Shown here: positions 1-9,869 of the stretch, piece by piece | Layout: each line of letters opens with the position of its first letter | Position numbering within the stretch: position 1 is the first letter of the stretch | Assembly: GCA_013423325.1 (NCBI GenBank) | Contig: BLJB01000089.1 | Location: 311,788-375,787, forward strand | Reading direction: 5' to 3' | From: Usnea hakonensis | Taxonomy: Eukaryota > Ascomycota > Lecanoromycetes > Lecanorales > Parmeliaceae | DNA: 64,000 nucleotides | Translations under genes and position numbers: made by a program | Notes under the pieces: model-generated | The model's input: only the letters and a program-made list of their open reading frames with translations | Told to the model about the DNA's origin: nothing | The model's database searches: none

Positions 1-968
1 CAAGCTTGGCTTCGAGATCTGCAAGGTCATTGTGTTTGAAGACGAGCTTCTTGGCGCCAGAATGCCGGATGCCTTGGATCATAGAAGCGTGATTCATGCT
101 GTCGGAGAGAATGACGCAATTGGGAAGTTTGCTGCCCAGAGTAGCGAGAGTAGCATCATTGGCAACATAGCAGGAGGAGAAGACCAAGGCTGCTTCTTGG
201 GCGTGTAAGCGGGCGATGGTCGATTCCAGGGCTACGGCATGCTGGTTATGACCGGAAATGTTGCGGGTACCGCCAGCGCCAGAACCGTAGGTATCTAGAG
301 TCTCATGCATCGTCTTGAGGACCTCGGAATTGCGACCCATGCCAAGGTAATCGTTGGAACACCAGACCGTGACTCGCTCATCCCTGGCTGTCATGTGGGC
401 CTGAGGAAATTCTTGAGCGAGGCGATTGATATTGTTGAAGTAACGATAGGACTTGTCTTTGTGCTTCTTGTCCAGCTCGGTATTGTAGAAACCCTCATAG
501 TCAAATGTAGCCAACTTTGGAGCCGCAGGTCGCGGCCCTGCAGCGGCAGCTTCTTGTTGGACCTTGCTCTTCGGCTTCTGGGTAGGATGCATAGGCACTG
601 CGCGCCGAGTCAGTCCATGGGTGATAGCAAACGACAGACTAGACGGAGATACCATGGGGTTCGTCCCTTAACATGTCCGATGCCACCGACGCTTTCTGGG
701 CCCTCGAAGTGTGGATTTTTGCCTTCCCACCGTAGGCGCGAACTCCACCAAAGACGCCATTGAGGGGATTTGTGCCGGTCTTGGCAGCCTGGACGGTCAT
801 CGCCTTCCCCATGACAGGGCATCGGCGAGCAAGGACCTGGAGATTGGACATGACGCCTCCGCCGGGAGAGACATGGCGAGTGGTGGTGGAGAGGGAACGA
901 AGAGTGGCGGGAGATGTTTTGTTGAGGAAGGGGCACATGGAGCGGGATTGCCTCAATAGAGCCTCCAT
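1..968 (-). CDS. HEM1: 5-aminolevulinate synthase, mitochondrial (3' part cut by window edge)
   Basis: Exons 653..968 and 1..597, intron 598..652 (GTATCT...CGCAG, 55 nt), phase kept across it. The product condenses glycine and succinyl-CoA in the mitochondrial matrix, the first step of haem synthesis, and uses pyridoxal phosphate. The N-terminus is a basic presequence with two cysteine-proline heme-regulatory motifs (MCPF near residue 12, RRCPVM near 49), as in fungal ALAS. After the intron come FDYEGFYNTELDKKHKDKSY, VWCSNDYLGMG, GSGAGGTRNISG and DSMNHASMIQGIRHS, the start of the fold-type I PLP catalytic core. The catalytic lysine and C-terminus lie beyond base 1. The heme-regulatory motifs suggest haem feedback on import, as known for the family. 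The identification is firm. Confidence 0.96.
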
Positions 969-1616
969 TGTAGTGGGTAGGATAGGATAGTGAATGATAT
1001 GATATGATAGAATGGCAGGGAATTTTATTGTTGCAATTGAGGAGAAGACAGTCAGAGGAAAGAAAACATTACTGTAATGCTGTCAGCGCCGAGCAGAAAC
1101 ATAGACGCTGATCGGTCGGATATTAACCCTTTCCGTCAGGATTTGATGACAAAGATTCGCCGACGCCGATCGAACCAATCACAACGAAGTTAAATGTAAG
1201 GTAGTTAATTCTAATTCACGCTGAGTCAGATATCAAAGGCGGTCAAGAAACCCGCAACATTGTATGTATGGGTAACTTTACGGACGGACGAACGAGCGGG
1301 GTTGCATGGCTGTGATTGTCAGATGCGGGATATCGTTGTTATTATGGTGGTTGTTATGAGTGCATCTACCCAATTCTGCTTTCTCAATCTTCTGCCTATA
1401 CGTAAATTGGATTATATCATTGTTCGAGTGCTGCATCATCTCCATATGATTGGAAAATAACTGGTGTGTGTGTAATGCGTGGGAAATGGATAGCCCGGCA
1501 AAAATTGCACTGCTGCAAAGTGATCTGCGCAAGAAGATCGCATGCACCTAAAAATATCATACATGCACTGCCTGTCCATGTCCACGGACTTCGCACATCT
1601 CTCATCTGCTGTAATC
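969..1616. promoter_or_regulatory. Divergent intergenic region between HEM1 and the 1738 gene
   Basis: About 770 bases separate the HEM1 start (minus) from the next gene (plus). I see no convincing coding frame here. Both promoters must lie in it. A TGAGTCA-like AP-1/Gcn4-type core (CTGAGTCAGATATC) sits near 1221 but is a single short match. Confidence 0.4.
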
Positions 1617-1630
1617 AGTATATATAAGAT
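1617..1630 (+). promoter_or_regulatory. TATA-like element
   Basis: AGTATATATAAGAT lies about 110 bases upstream of the ATG at 1738. The stretch between is CAA/CAC-rich and ATG-poor with ACTCACA just before the start codon, as in a fungal 5' leader. Confidence 0.55.
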
Positions 1631-1737
1631 GAAGCTTTCCTTTCAAGGGATGGCAATGCGAACCAACACTCTAAAGCATTCTTCACAATCCGACGGAACA
1701 TAAATCACAAGTCTTCCAATAAGAAAAACTACTCACA

Positions 1738-2289
1738 ATGTTCGGCCATACCAAACCCCTCCGAACCCTCAACGTTCACGACAAAGGTAGCAACTACACC
1801 GTTCTCGACACCGACGACGCCACCCTCCTCTACACCATCCACTGGACGCCTAACTCCCTTCCTCACATGACAGTCTTCCACGGCGACGATCAGAGCAGCG
1901 TCGCAGGCACAGCCACCTATCACGCGACCAAGAAGCACGGTTTCGCCACAGCCTCGGACATTACCCTCCAATTCTCCTCCGGCAAAACTTCCTTCAACAA
2001 ACAAAGCCGCCTCTTCTCTTCGGATAAACGCACTTTACAAAGCACAGAGTTGGGCGAGGTTCAGTGGCAGGATGGCTTTTCGCAAGCCGGGTTTTTCAAG
2101 CTGGTGGATGCAAACGGGAAGAGTTTGGTCGAGTATAAGGACATGAGAGTCGACTCCAAGATGGGCACCATGGATATTCATGTCGAGCTGGGAAAGGAGG
2201 CATTGGATGAGGTTGTTGTGAGTGGAATTGCGATGCTGTCGGAAGAGAGGGCCAGCACGAGTGCCGCTGCTGTGGCTTTGAATGTCTAA
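1738..2289 (+). CDS. Small Tubby C-terminal-like (DUF6593-type) protein
   Basis: A single exon of 183 aa. There is no signal peptide or membrane segment. The pattern of short beta strands (YTVLDTDDATLLYTIHWT, MTVFHGDDQSSVAGTATYH, FFKLVDANGKSLVEYKDMRV, GTMDIHVEL) resembles fungal one-domain proteins of the Tubby-C-like/DUF6593 type, whose function is unknown. The N-terminal part has strong C-ending codon bias (Ser, Thr, Pro codons), as in well expressed fungal genes. A TATA-like box lies about 110 bp upstream. The family assignment rests on pattern resemblance only; that it is a real gene is much surer. Confidence 0.75.
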   Translation: MFGHTKPLRTLNVHDKGSNYTVLDTDDATLLYTIHWTPNSLPHMTVFHGDDQSSVAGTATYHATKKHGFATASDITLQFSSGKTSFNKQSRLFSSDKRTLQSTELGEVQWQDGFSQAGFFKLVDANGKSLVEYKDMRVDSKMGTMDIHVELGKEALDEVVVSGIAMLSEERASTSAAAVALNV

Positions 2290-2465
2290 GCTCGTGATGA
2301 GGATGATGACATTGAATATGACACAAGCGTCAAGTGATCCATAAGCATTAGCTCCTATCATTTTCTCTTTCCAGCATTTTCAGCATGAGTGCGACTGCTG
2401 TGGGTATTAATTACCGAGCTTATGATGAGAATGATGACAGTAAATATGACCCAGATGAATCACTT
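2290..2465. other. Short convergent 3' intergenic gap with duplicated segment
   Basis: The two stretches 2288..2370 and 2418..2480 share the words GATGAGGATGATGAC/GATGAGAATGATGAC, AATATGAC and CTATCATTTTCTCTTTCCAGC/CTATCGTTTTTTCTTTCCAGC. This is an imperfect direct repeat of roughly 70 bases with period near 130, across the 3' ends of the convergent genes. Confidence 0.6.
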
Positions 2466-3941
2466 CTATCGTTTTTTCTTTCCAGCCTTTTGTACTCTCA
2501 TCGTTGGAAACATTAACGGCAGCTTAAGCCTCGCACGGCGATGGCTCGTTGCTTCAGCCTTGGTGATCTTCAGCTTTCCCCTCTCCGTATCATTAGGCAC
2601 ATCGACAGTACACCCAAGCTCCTTGAAATATTTCTGAACGCCTGTGCCTTCTAGCTTTAGGTCTTCACGAATGTCGTGGGTGTCCATCGTGAAATTATCA
2701 AGAGTGAGTGCTAGAGCGCAGATATGGGTCGTGAGGTTATCCAGGTGCCATCTGTTGAGTTCGCTGGGGCATCATTAGCAGAGTGTGCTGACTGACAGGA
2801 TGCGGATCAGACAAACCCCCGATCTGCAAACCTCCCCCCAATGCCTCGCACAACCTCACTTCCATACATCTCCATCAAGGGTCCCATGTCTTCATCTTTC
2901 GGCACCTTCCGAGCTCCTTTAAAGCCGACCTTCAGGCACTTGTACCATTCCAACAACAATTGCACATACTTCAATATCCTCACCTTCTTCACATCACCAC
3001 TCTGCACTATAAATCTTAGACGATTGCTAACGAATCGACTTTTCGTTTGCACGTCCTCCCCAGCTTTTACTTTGCTGATCAATTCCTTCACGTTCATATC
3101 CCTTAAAACATTTATACCACCAACAAGTTGCTCGACAGGGTAGACCTCCGCAGGCGTCTCAGCCGCCAGGTTTGGCTTTGGTATCGGTTTGTTTTCATCA
3201 ATGTCAGCCTGCATTTGTTCCCGAGTAGGCATAGAAGATGTAAGCGGGGCCATTGATGACACAACGGCTGAGGCGAGAGGATCAAGAGTCCGACCTCCTC
3301 CAGAATTTTGAGAGCCCGATTTCGTAGGGGAAGCCTTGATAGCATTAGCGGTAAGGGCACGAATAGCCTTTTGTGACTTTTTGGTGCCGAAAGCGAGGCC
3401 AAGATTGGAGCGAGCGGAGAGCATGTTTGGTACATTTTCGCCACTGTCGCTATCCTTGTCGTCACTGCCGGCTGAGCGCAGAGTGCTCCGGACCACCAAT
3501 TTCCGTGCTTCCACAAGCTGTAGCTTTCCACTTCCTGGGTCATAGATTCCAATGTAATTTTTCAAATGGCTTTCTGAGCTGTTGGAGGGCTCTTCTCGTG
3601 CTATGTAGTCCAGCTTAGGATGGGCAGAAGAGTGCAGCAGAAGCTCCGGGTTTGCTAATGAGGTTCTAGGAGCGTCTTTTGTAGTTTTCGTGTAAGGTTT
3701 GAGGAAGAGATTTGAGGGTAAGTTGATTCCCGGTGTAGATGCTATTTAAAGTCAACAATTTCAACCACTGATATGATCAAAGCCAAGGGAAAGCCCTTCA
3801 CTGACCCAGTACTGGCGCCCACCCATGGCTGTCCTCGACCGTGGATACTTTGATGGTCTGAGAAGGCTTTCCCATGGCGACTCTCTTGGAGGGCTGCCCC
3901 TCAAGCCTCTCTTCGCCCCTCTTCCGCTTCTTCTCCGTCAT
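2466..3941 (-). CDS. RPA49: RNA polymerase I subunit A49-like
   Basis: Exons 3806..3941, 2817..3741 and 2466..2763; introns 3742..3805 (GTCAGT...AATAG) and 2764..2816 (GTTTGT...CCCAG), frame kept throughout. About 452 aa. The start is the ATG before TEKKRKRGEERLEGQPSK. The N-terminal dimerisation domain, which in yeast pairs with A34.5, shows WAPVLASTPGINLPSN and IGIYDPGSGKLQLVEARK. The C-terminal tandem winged-helix part shows LNRWHLDNLTTHICALALTL, HDIREDLKLEGTGVQKYFKE and LGCTV. It ends in a basic tail GKKKR. The protein acts in the nucleolus in rDNA transcription initiation and elongation. Confidence 0.93.
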
Positions 3942-4517
3942 CTCGAGCTCAAAGGTCTCCAATGGAGGGTCGGTTCCATAGAACGTTGATGAAAAGCATA
4001 CAGAAAAAATCTAGCAGCGAGGCTATGAGTCTGAGACCAGTATTATAATTTTGACAAATTCAGAGAGTGCACACGAATCCGCACAGCTGAGAATTCAATA
4101 GGATACTGGAGGGGTCCTCAATGATCGTGGTGAAAGATGTCAAATATGAGTCCATGTGTATCCTTAAAGTGGGCTACTGTGCGCCAAGCCGGCTGAGATC
4201 GGCTACAAGCGGCTACAAAAGTATGTTTGAGGACTAAGTACTTTAGTACGCGAGGTAAGGTATGGTATGTATGTAAGATAATTCCGAAACCCGCGAACAA
4301 TTACACTCCATCATCACTCGCACTCACTCTAGCAGCAAACAAAATCCTCAACTGTGAACGAAAAGAACCCAGTCCACCGATGCACAACCTGTGAACTTTC
4401 TATCCACACCAGACATGTACGAACGTCTTTAATCAGAAGGAATTTTTTTCACTAAGGATACTCTATAGTTATATGTAACCCATCAATACTCTCCCATATC
4501 TATACGTCTTCTGCTTC
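3942..4517. other. Intergenic, 576 bp
   Basis: I see no gene. It holds the RPA49 promoter and a small inverted word AAGTACTTTAGTACGCG near 4237. GGCTACAAGCGGCTACAAAAG near 4201 is a short direct repeat. Confidence 0.4.
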
Positions 4518-5951
4518 CTAAGCCTCCTTGATCGTACTCTCAATTGCGCTTGTCGTTTCCTTCTCATACTGCTGTTCCTGCTTTTCTGCCTCCACTGTGG
4601 CCTTCTCCGCTTTCTCAACTGCAATTCTCATAGTCTCCTAATACTCCTTTTTTTTTCTTCCCTGTGTTCCCGCAATTTCCATCTCTGCCTTCAAAGAAGT
4701 CTGTTGAACAGTACTCCCAATTGCGGCTCTCCTATCCTTCTCATGCTGACTTTTTGTCTCCATCAAAGCATTCTCTGCGTCCTGCTTTGACTTCGCATCG
4801 CGCCTGGTAAGATCCCTTCGGAGGTTTTTGGTCTCGAGCTTAGCATCTTTAAGCTGCTTCTTGGCTTGCTCAAGCTGAGACTTGAGCTCTTGTATTTCTT
4901 TACCAGACTTCAACTCGGCGATCTTGCTTTGCAGTCGATTGATGGTAGCTTCATTGGCTGCCATACTCCTTCGAAGACCACCCAATGTAACCCAGTCTAG
5001 CGGCCGGAGGCTTTCGATCTCCAAACTCAACGCGGCGTCGTGGGGTGGATTCTGGGCGATCGCCGCGAGGTAGCCATTTTGGTATTGTTCTGCTCCCTTG
5101 TCGGTGGCGTCTTTCAACTGTGAACGGAGGCTTTCGATCTCAGAATTGAATGCGGCGTCGGGGGCGGCAGGGCCTTGCTTCTCGTCGAGCGCCGCCAAAG
5201 CTGCGTCGAGGCGGTCTTGCAACCTTTGGTCGTTATCACTCGAAAGTCTGACATCGTCACGAGCCTTGCTTAGGCTTTGCTCGAGCTGGCTTATAGTAGC
5301 CGCACTCTCTCCTGCCTTCTTCTCGCTGATCTCAAGCTTTCGCTCGGCCGTCCGTTGGTTTTCGGCGCGTTGGGGTCATCGGGGCGGATTGTGTGCATAT
5401 AGTGTCGATAGCCGACGGCGGAAATAAGATGAATACAGAAATATGAAGATGTCGTGATGAAGCTCGGTAGGATCATGGTTCTGGAACTGGTAGGGTTGCT
5501 CGAGTATGCGGTAGAGGGCGGTCTGATCGAGCTTGTCATTCGCTGTCCATTAGGCGGTATGCAGGAACTCTCGAGACTTTCGTTCGCGGAACAGTTTTTC
5601 CGCCAAGAACTGTCGAATGTCGGCTTCGTTAGCGTTGAAACTTTCAAGCTATCCCCGAAAGAAGGCGGCAAACTCTCGGGCCTTATCCAGATCGAATTGG
5701 GTAACGTACTTTGAGACAGTTTCTTAGACCTAGAAATCCCGTGGACCAGTGTTGTCCCGGAACTCCGGGAGATCCTGTGGCCCTGGTAGATCTATACCGA
5801 TATTATAGAGCATATCGGCATACCGGTCCGTCTCGGAGGTACGATTTATTTTGGGGTGAGTTGAGGCTGTTACGGCAGCCTGAATCGCCTTGGCGTTTGC
5901 CATGACAGCCTCCCAGACACCGGTGTTGTCTTGAAAGATATCTGAGTTTAT
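4518..5951 (-). pseudogene. Coiled-coil protein relic with six in-frame stops
   Basis: One reading frame can be followed without any frameshift from about 5951 to 4518, broken by stops at 5730 (TAG), 5724 (TAA), 5649 (TAG), 5550 (TAA), 5376 (TGA) and 4638 (TAG). Between them the sequence is clearly protein-like: VWEAVMANAKAIQAAVTAS, KYVTQFDLDKAREFAAFF, DIRQFLAEKLFRERKSREFL and DQTALYRILEQPYQFQNHD. A long coiled coil follows (ENQRTAERKLEISEKKAGES, SKIAELKSGKEIQELKSQLE, MRIAVEKAEKATVEAEKQ). Five stops are one CpA-to-TpA step from a Gln codon; the TGA could come from CGA or TGG. I do not recognise the family. The 194-residue open stretch 4638..5222 is only a fragment. The true 5' end is not visible; TATATATATA lies at 5950. 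Confidence 0.75.
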
Positions 5952-6750
5952 ATATATATATCCCTTTCTTTGGTAGTATTTATGATATCGCTCTCTCGTG
6001 CTAAACTAAAGTTTGTGGCCTAAAGTGATCTCGAAATGATGGAATATTTGCTGGCATGGCATTGCTTGGCATGCTTTCGTCTTCGAGCATCTGCTTTGCA
6101 CCTTCCTTTTCTCGCTCCTCTTCTCCCCAGAGGTCTTTCTGTAAGCTTTCTGATTCTCCTTCTTAGCTTCGGGATCCAAAAAGACCTTCGTCTTCTTTGG
6201 GGCTTCCTTCGCCCTTCAAGTAGCATACTCTGGTAGGGGTGCCAAAAGGGCTGTTTCTGAAAATTGCGCAGAATGAGCGCTTGACATTTCGGTGTATCAT
6301 GTTCATGTGCTGTGGAGGTACTTCGTTTCCTGTGACATCTAATCGATGATGACCACAGTTTCCTCTTGAGTCTCTATTGTCTTGGCGGTTTGTGTGTTTT
6401 GAAATAGTCGTTTTCGGGGGAAAATGAGCGGTTTGATTCAAAATTGCTCCTCCAAGTCCTCGACTTCTCTCCAGTGGACATAGATTTGTGCGTAGGTGGG
6501 GACCAGGGCCAGCATGAAGGCAAAGGATTCCATAACTCGCAGGGCTAGCTTGGAATTCTTGGGAACAAGGAAGAGAGTTGTGGAGCCGAGGGTTAATTAT
6601 GAGGACTAGGATTGAATATCCCATTGATGTTGTTTAGCGTGGCTCGTTGCCTTTCATCTAGCATGTCCATAGTCATTGATGGGATGCTCTCGGGACGTAA
6701 ACTTTGGATCCCAGATCTGTATGAGGGTACCCTGCTTCTGATTGCTCCTT
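5952..6750 (-). other. Degenerate stretch, possible coding remnants
   Basis: Short protein-like pieces occur on the minus strand in different frames, such as MTMDMLDERQRATLNNINGI near 6640 and the lysine-rich PKKTKVFLDPEAKKENQKAY near 6170. No frame stays open, no known motif is visible, and no start-to-stop gene can be drawn. The first piece follows the acceptor at 6752 of the lysine-rich module, so it may be that gene's 3' continuation. Confidence 0.3.
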
Positions 6751-7200
6751 ACTAAGCTTCATGATCAGCGGAGGGCAGGTAAGTATGAGGCAAGTAATCG
6801 ACTTACCTTCCAGCAGCCTTCTTCCCCCGCGCACCATCTCCAGTCTTCTTGCCACCCTTTGACTCTGCAGCCGGCTTCTTCTTGCCACCCTTTGACTCTG
6901 CAGCCGGCTTCTTCTTGCTAGCCTTCGACTCTGCAGCCGGCTTCTTCTTGCCACCCTTCGACTCTGCAGCCAGCTTCTTCTTGCCACCCTTCGACTCTGC
7001 AGCTAGCTTCTCGAGTCACTTGTTCTCTTCCCATTGTCGTCGACGGGTCACTATTCTCTGATCGTTCGCTTGCTTCTGACTAGGATCCATCATCAGCGGA
7101 GAGCGGGCAGGGGATTAGAATAGGAGGTCATTCAGCGACCTACCGTCTGCCGGCCTCGGACAACACCTCCTCTAGAACTCTTAACTTTCCATGCCTTCTT
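6751..7200 (-). pseudogene. Lysine-rich tail module with two similar introns
   Basis: Reading minus-strand, an exon ending in WKVKSSRGGVVRGRQT is followed by an intron 7080..7143 (GTAGGT...CCTAG), an exon 6807..7079 and a second intron 6752..6806 (GTAAGT...CTTAG). The middle exon reads QKQANDQRIVTRRRQWEENK, then a TGA, then five near-perfect copies of an 11-residue unit of the type KKKPAAESKGG, then GDGARGKKAAG. Composition is like histone H1 tails. Both introns end with CCGCTGAT(G/C)ATG...TAG and are followed by similar AG-rich exon starts, so an exon-intron unit was probably duplicated. It lies directly downstream of the kinase remnant at 7290..7760 on the same strand and may be its former C-terminal tail. 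The in-frame TGA argues against function. Confidence 0.5.
6846..7010 (-). repeat. 33-bp coding tandem repeat, about five units
   Basis: On the plus strand the unit reads like CTTGCCACCCTTTGACTCTG CAGCCGGCTTCTT and recurs about five times with few changes. On the minus strand it encodes the lysine/alanine-rich 11-mer described for the tail module. Confidence 0.85.
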
Positions 7201-7289
7201 CATGGAGTATAGGAGGCAACTCGGTCTTTACCAAGTCAAGGAAAGTCTTGACAACAACTTTCATCTCCCAAGGTCTGTACCATCCATCT

Positions 7290-7760
7290 GACTCTGTCTA
7301 TTTTGAGGTTTCACGAAAAGCCTTTGATGTCCCGATGCATTATACCCTTGTCGATGTGAAGCCCTAAGAGTTGTTTTGTCATCGGCTGCGCGGTACTTTT
7401 CATTGTTGGGTAGCAAACGAGTACTTGGTGTTTGCGGACTTGAGAGTGACGAGCTTTTGTCGCGATGGCGGGAAGGCAGTCTTCCTAGTTCCCTCCGTAC
7501 AGCACCTACACCACCAATCTTTGACATGTTCGGTATATCCTCAACTATAGACCATAACAGCCATAAGCCGGCTGTGATCTCCCAAAGCCTGATCAGGTCA
7601 GGGGGGGTCTTTGCGGTCAATGCTTCTTCATTCGCCTTGAGTTCGACGGGCTCCCGCAGGGACTTGGCCGCGAAAATCTTGCCGTCCGGCAAACGCTGGA
7701 CTTTGTGGACGGTACCGAAAGTACCGTGTCCAAGCTGCTCTTTCCGAAGATAGAATGGCT
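7290..7760 (-). pseudogene. FHA-type kinase relic, copy A
   Basis: The minus strand begins with FYLRKEQLGHGTFGTVHKVQ and RLPDGKIFAAKSLR, the glycine loop and ATP-lysine region of the intact kinase at 16300..18288, nearly identical at DNA level over about 100 bases. The sequence then diverges. A catalytic-loop remnant HIDKGIMHRDIKGF reappears near 7320-7358 in another frame, soon followed by a stop. The activation loop and C-lobe are not recognisable. The gene is broken by frameshift and internal loss. What remains of the N-lobe is too well preserved to be ancient, so recent duplication or conversion from the intact copy is likely. Confidence 0.75.
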
Positions 7761-9039
7761 GCAGCTATCAACAGCTGCGCTGGGATTGGTGCTTTTTTCT
7801 TTGGTGCTGCCTTGTCGGAAGGAGTAGATTCTCTCAAATGAGCCAAGCCTGTGCGAGGTCTTCCTCAGGATACATACTTGGATATATAGATATATAGATA
7901 TAAAAGATAAGTCTCCTAGTAGCCAGACCCTGTCACAGAGTCTCAGCTACTAGGAAACCATTATGACTTGTCATAGCAGACAGTTGATGTAAGGTTGGAG
8001 GATGGGTGTAAGAAGTTAGCAGGGAGATGACCGTTTAAATATTAGAATGGGGTCGATGTGACAACAAAAGTGAATGCGGGCAAATGCCAAGAATGAGGCT
8101 AAAGCTATGTGACATGTCCAAAGAACAACACATTCATGTGTTGAATCACATTCTGGCTCATTCACACCACCAAGATCCCAATCGTGAAGGCAGATAAGTG
8201 ACATGTACAAAATTTTCAAACACAGGAAAAGTGAAGGACTCGAAGAGAACTCTACATCCTCCGAGCTTAGCCGAGGGAGCAAAGTAGAGAGACATATCGG
8301 GAAACTCGGTACGCACATCATTACTTAGGTACACTTCACGTCTCCATCAAAAAGCAAGCATCATATCTTTCATTTCCTTACGTCAGACCTGGGCTTCTCC
8401 CACAGAACCGGGAGGGAGAGAGAGAAGACATGCATATTAGCAAGGAATAAGATTTTTCACAATGAGACAAGAGTGACAAAGGATCATCCCATAGAAAATC
8501 GTAGAGAATCTTGCCATTCATTAAAGTATAGATTCCTCTTTCAAAGAGAGAATATGAAGGAGTACTCTAGATTTCGCAGTATTCGTAAAGCTCAATTCGT
8601 GGAGGACTCATCAGAAGAAGAAAGCGCCAGGCCTTTCCAATTACCTACGCTTGCCATTTCAGCCCTTTAGCGTAGAAAATGCGTTAGTGAGAGAAGCCAA
8701 ATGAGGAGTAAGATGGTTGTTTGTACTAGAGTGTAGGAGTGACTTCACGCTAGATTATGGCGCATTTTCTAAGGCGACAAGTCTAAATCATGAGGAAAAT
8801 GCAACCCTCGACGGAAAGCCATCATGCTTTGTTCCACTTTACTTTACTGCAGATGAGAATGAAGCGGTACTATATGATTGTCATTTCATTATACGCGTTG
8901 AATACTGTCAGCTAATAAGGAACACAAAGGACAATATCGTTGTTTGCTTGCGTATAGCAGGCAATGCTCTCGAACCCTATATACCGTTTCCCTCCCTCTC
9001 TGAAGCCAGGATAATCGTCCTCGGCAATGCGAGATCTAG
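7761..9039. other. Non-coding stretch, 1.28 kb
   Basis: No gene can be supported. The open frame on the plus strand at 8717..9160 (147 codons) has no motif, no ATG near its start and average composition, so I do not call it. Words such as AAGTGACATGT and CACATTCATGTGTTGAATCACA near 8090-8210 resemble those near 11630-11770. This suggests that former promoter sequences of kinase copies A and B were duplicated together. Confidence 0.35.
7914..7955. repeat. Inverted repeat, 10-bp perfect arms
   Basis: Arms TCCTAGTAGC and GCTACTAGGA are perfect reverse complements separated by 22 bases, with an additional inner AGAC/GTCT pairing. It lies just upstream of kinase relic A, next to an AT-rich GATATATAGATATATAGATA stretch. 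Function unknown; a hairpin or footprint of a small element are both possible. Confidence 0.8.
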
Positions 9040-9059
9040 CTCCCCTTTTCATTTTGAAT

Positions 9060-9869
9060 TCATACTGAGTTGTCGCTTTGTGATCCTTGGTCTGATATTG
9101 GTTGGCTCGGTGGCATTTGGCTTTGCCAGAACTCATTACTGGGGAGTTCGCGGCCTTTGAAAAGCTGGTCTTGGTTGGATGCTCGCCTTACTGTGTATTT
9201 GTGTGCGGACAGGCGCATTGATGTATCTCGTGATGTCGGAGCAGAGGATGGCCCTGGCCCTCCACAGGGACGTAAGCCAACTGGGCTTCTCTCTAGCAAC
9301 GTCTTCTTTCCGACGGCGTTATTTGGTAAGAAGGTGGAGGGCATCAAGTCCTCATCCATCTCCAGTGCTATGGGCTGATCGGCCAACGGTGAAGGGGCGT
9401 AGCGAGCAAGCTCCGTCTCAGGCTCACTCAGACTGGGTGTACTTTCCGCCGTGATCCCTCCCTTTTAGCCGTGGGCCGGTAAGTCTTTCCTCTCCCTCCG
9501 AACTTTTCTTTCCTCGAGCTGACGCTTCCTCACTTCCTCTTGAGCTTCTTTCTCACTTTGCGTAGATTGTTGCCTACTTTTCTTGGCTTCCTTTTCCGTT
9601 TGCTGGATTTCTTTAACAAAGGCAAGCGCGAGTCGGCAGGCGCGACCACCCCGACTGTAAGGAAAGACCGTTTCTGGCGACCTGTATACTGCCGCATAAG
9701 ACGAGCCAGCGAGATGCTGAGCTCTTCCTTATTCTCCCACAACGTATGGAGCGGGATACCGCGTTGCGCCACCTCCTTACTGAGCAGTAAAAGCTCTTGT
9801 ACGAGGTCCTGGCTCAGCGAATTTTTAGTGAGTATGAAGGCAAACATGCTCTGGGTCACTCAAGACTAG
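9060..9869 (-). pseudogene. Second coiled-coil protein relic
   Basis: The 5' part reads SQDLVQELLLLSKEVAQRGI and PLHTLWENKEELSISLARLM. Near 9650 the coding frame shifts, possibly at an intron ending CTTACAG, into FVKEIQQTEKEAKKSRQQST and EEVRKRQLEERKVRRERKDL, a charged helix. That frame meets a single TAA at 9465 and continues as KGGITAESTPSLSEPETELA, ALEMDEDLMPSTFLPNNAVG and SNEFWQSQMPPSQPISDQGS to a stop at 9060. The TAA is again one C-to-T change from CAA. I do not recognise the protein, and it is not clearly homologous to the relic at 4518..5951. Confidence 0.6.

Noticed and set aside
7320..7358. Reading kinase relic A as a functional kinase because it has both a glycine loop and HRD
   Set aside because: The two motifs are in different frames, with no DFG or C-lobe following.
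8717..9160. 147-codon open frame on the plus strand, with a hydrophobic C-terminal part
   Set aside because: It begins without an ATG, has no recognisable motif, and its end overlaps a better supported minus-strand relic.
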